Shown here: positions 7,272 to 7,424 of the stretch, piece by piece | Layout of the letters: each line of letters opens with the position of its first letter | How positions within the stretch are numbered: the stretch's first letter is position 1 | Assembly (NCBI GenBank): GCA_902772085.1 | Contig: CACXZL010000088.1 | Location: forward strand, 1 to 7,424 | DNA: 7,424 nt | From: an uncultured Coriobacteriaceae bacterium | GTDB lineage: Bacteria; Actinomycetota; Coriobacteriia; Coriobacteriales; Atopobiaceae | Reading direction: 5' to 3' | Program-made: the position numbers and the translations under genes | Notes under the pieces: model-generated | Seen by the model: the letters and a program-made list of their open reading frames with translations, nothing else | The model's database searches: none | What the model was told of the DNA's origin: nothing

Positions 7272-7279
7272 GCAACACC
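7264..7279. promoter_or_regulatory. Small inverted repeat over the -35 box
   Basis: GGTGT (7264-7268) and ACACC (7275-7279) form a perfect 5-bp dyad with a 6-nt centre that overlaps the candidate -35 of the ribU promoter. It could be an operator half-site pair; five base pairs is short enough for chance. Confidence 0.3.
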
Positions 7280-7319
7280 ATACAAAGAGGCCGATAACGA
7301 CTGCCGCTTGCTTTCGATG

Positions 7320-7337
7320 CAGTCCGGTTTTGCACAC
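7320..7337 (-). repeat. 18-bp dyad element, copy C
   Basis: The plus strand from 7322 reads GTCCGGTTTTGCACAC, identical over 16 bp to copy A (7395-7410). Its first two bases (CA) break the GTGT arm present in the other copies. Its centre is about 91 bp upstream of the predicted ribU start. Confidence 0.8.
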
Positions 7338-7350
7338 GGTTGCGTGCGAT

Positions 7351-7368
7351 GTGTGCAAAAGCGGACAC
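7351..7368 (+). repeat. 18-bp dyad element, copy B (inverted)
   Basis: The plus strand reads GTGTGCAAAAGCGGACAC. Its reverse complement matches copy A at 17 of 18 positions, so it lies in the opposite orientation to copies A and C. It keeps both GTGT and ACAC arms. Confidence 0.8.
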
Positions 7369-7392
7369 GAAGTTGGCGGAATGGGCGGGTCT

Positions 7393-7410
7393 GTGTCCGG
7401 TTTTGCACAC
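7393..7410 (-). repeat. 18-bp dyad element, copy A
   Basis: The plus strand reads GTGTCCGGTTTTGCACAC, with GTGT and ACAC arms ten bases apart. It is the reference copy for this family. The remaining sequence to the window end (7411-7424) shows nothing recognisable. Confidence 0.8.
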
Positions 7411-7424
7411 GCTGGGTGAGGCTG

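Noticed and set aside
7148..7408. Minus-strand open frame of 86 codons upstream of ribU
   Set aside because: It runs through the repeat elements, the promoter and the riboswitch. Its sequence is explained by those features and not by protein coding.
7320..7410. CRISPR array
   Set aside because: There are only three 18-bp units, one of them inverted, with spacings of 24 and 13 bp, and no cas gene is nearby.

Overview
The window is GC-rich (about 60% by eye). All protein-coding genes lie on the minus strand, so transcription runs from high to low coordinates. The gene content is a one-chain clostridial-type PurL, a riboflavin ECF transporter with a fused two-domain ATPase, and an FMN riboswitch. 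Together with the high GC this suggests a host-associated actinobacterium of the Coriobacteriia (Atopobiaceae or Collinsella-like). That placement is inference from gene style, not from a marker gene.

Layout in transcription order. (1) 7424-7272 is non-coding and carries three copies of an 18-bp GTGT...ACAC element in alternating orientation. (2) 7271-7244 is a good candidate promoter whose predicted start falls at the edge of the riboswitch. (3) 7233-7101 is a well-conserved FMN riboswitch (RFN element); its last helix strand directly touches the ribosome-binding site of the next gene. (4) 7088-3950 is a tight three-gene operon: ribU (riboflavin-binding S component), a fused EcfA1-EcfA2 ATPase, and ecfT (transmembrane coupling protein), with gaps of 12 and 1 nt. 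(5) 3949-3737 is a 213-nt gap with a candidate purL promoter and no convincing terminator. (6) 3736 to beyond position 1 is purL, complete except for its last few codons.

How they work together: the three transporter genes encode every part of one ECF vitamin importer. When FMN is plentiful the riboswitch should fold and block expression of the riboflavin importer, closing a feedback loop. The same ATPase and EcfT could also serve other S components encoded elsewhere. PurL makes FGAM in de novo purine synthesis; it has its own leader and is probably a separate transcription unit.

The main unexplained items are the three-copy dyad element upstream of the riboflavin operon, a 69-bp palindromic segment that forms the inter-domain linker of PurL, and a similar hairpin in the linker of the fused ATPase. 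No clearly new multi-gene system is present.
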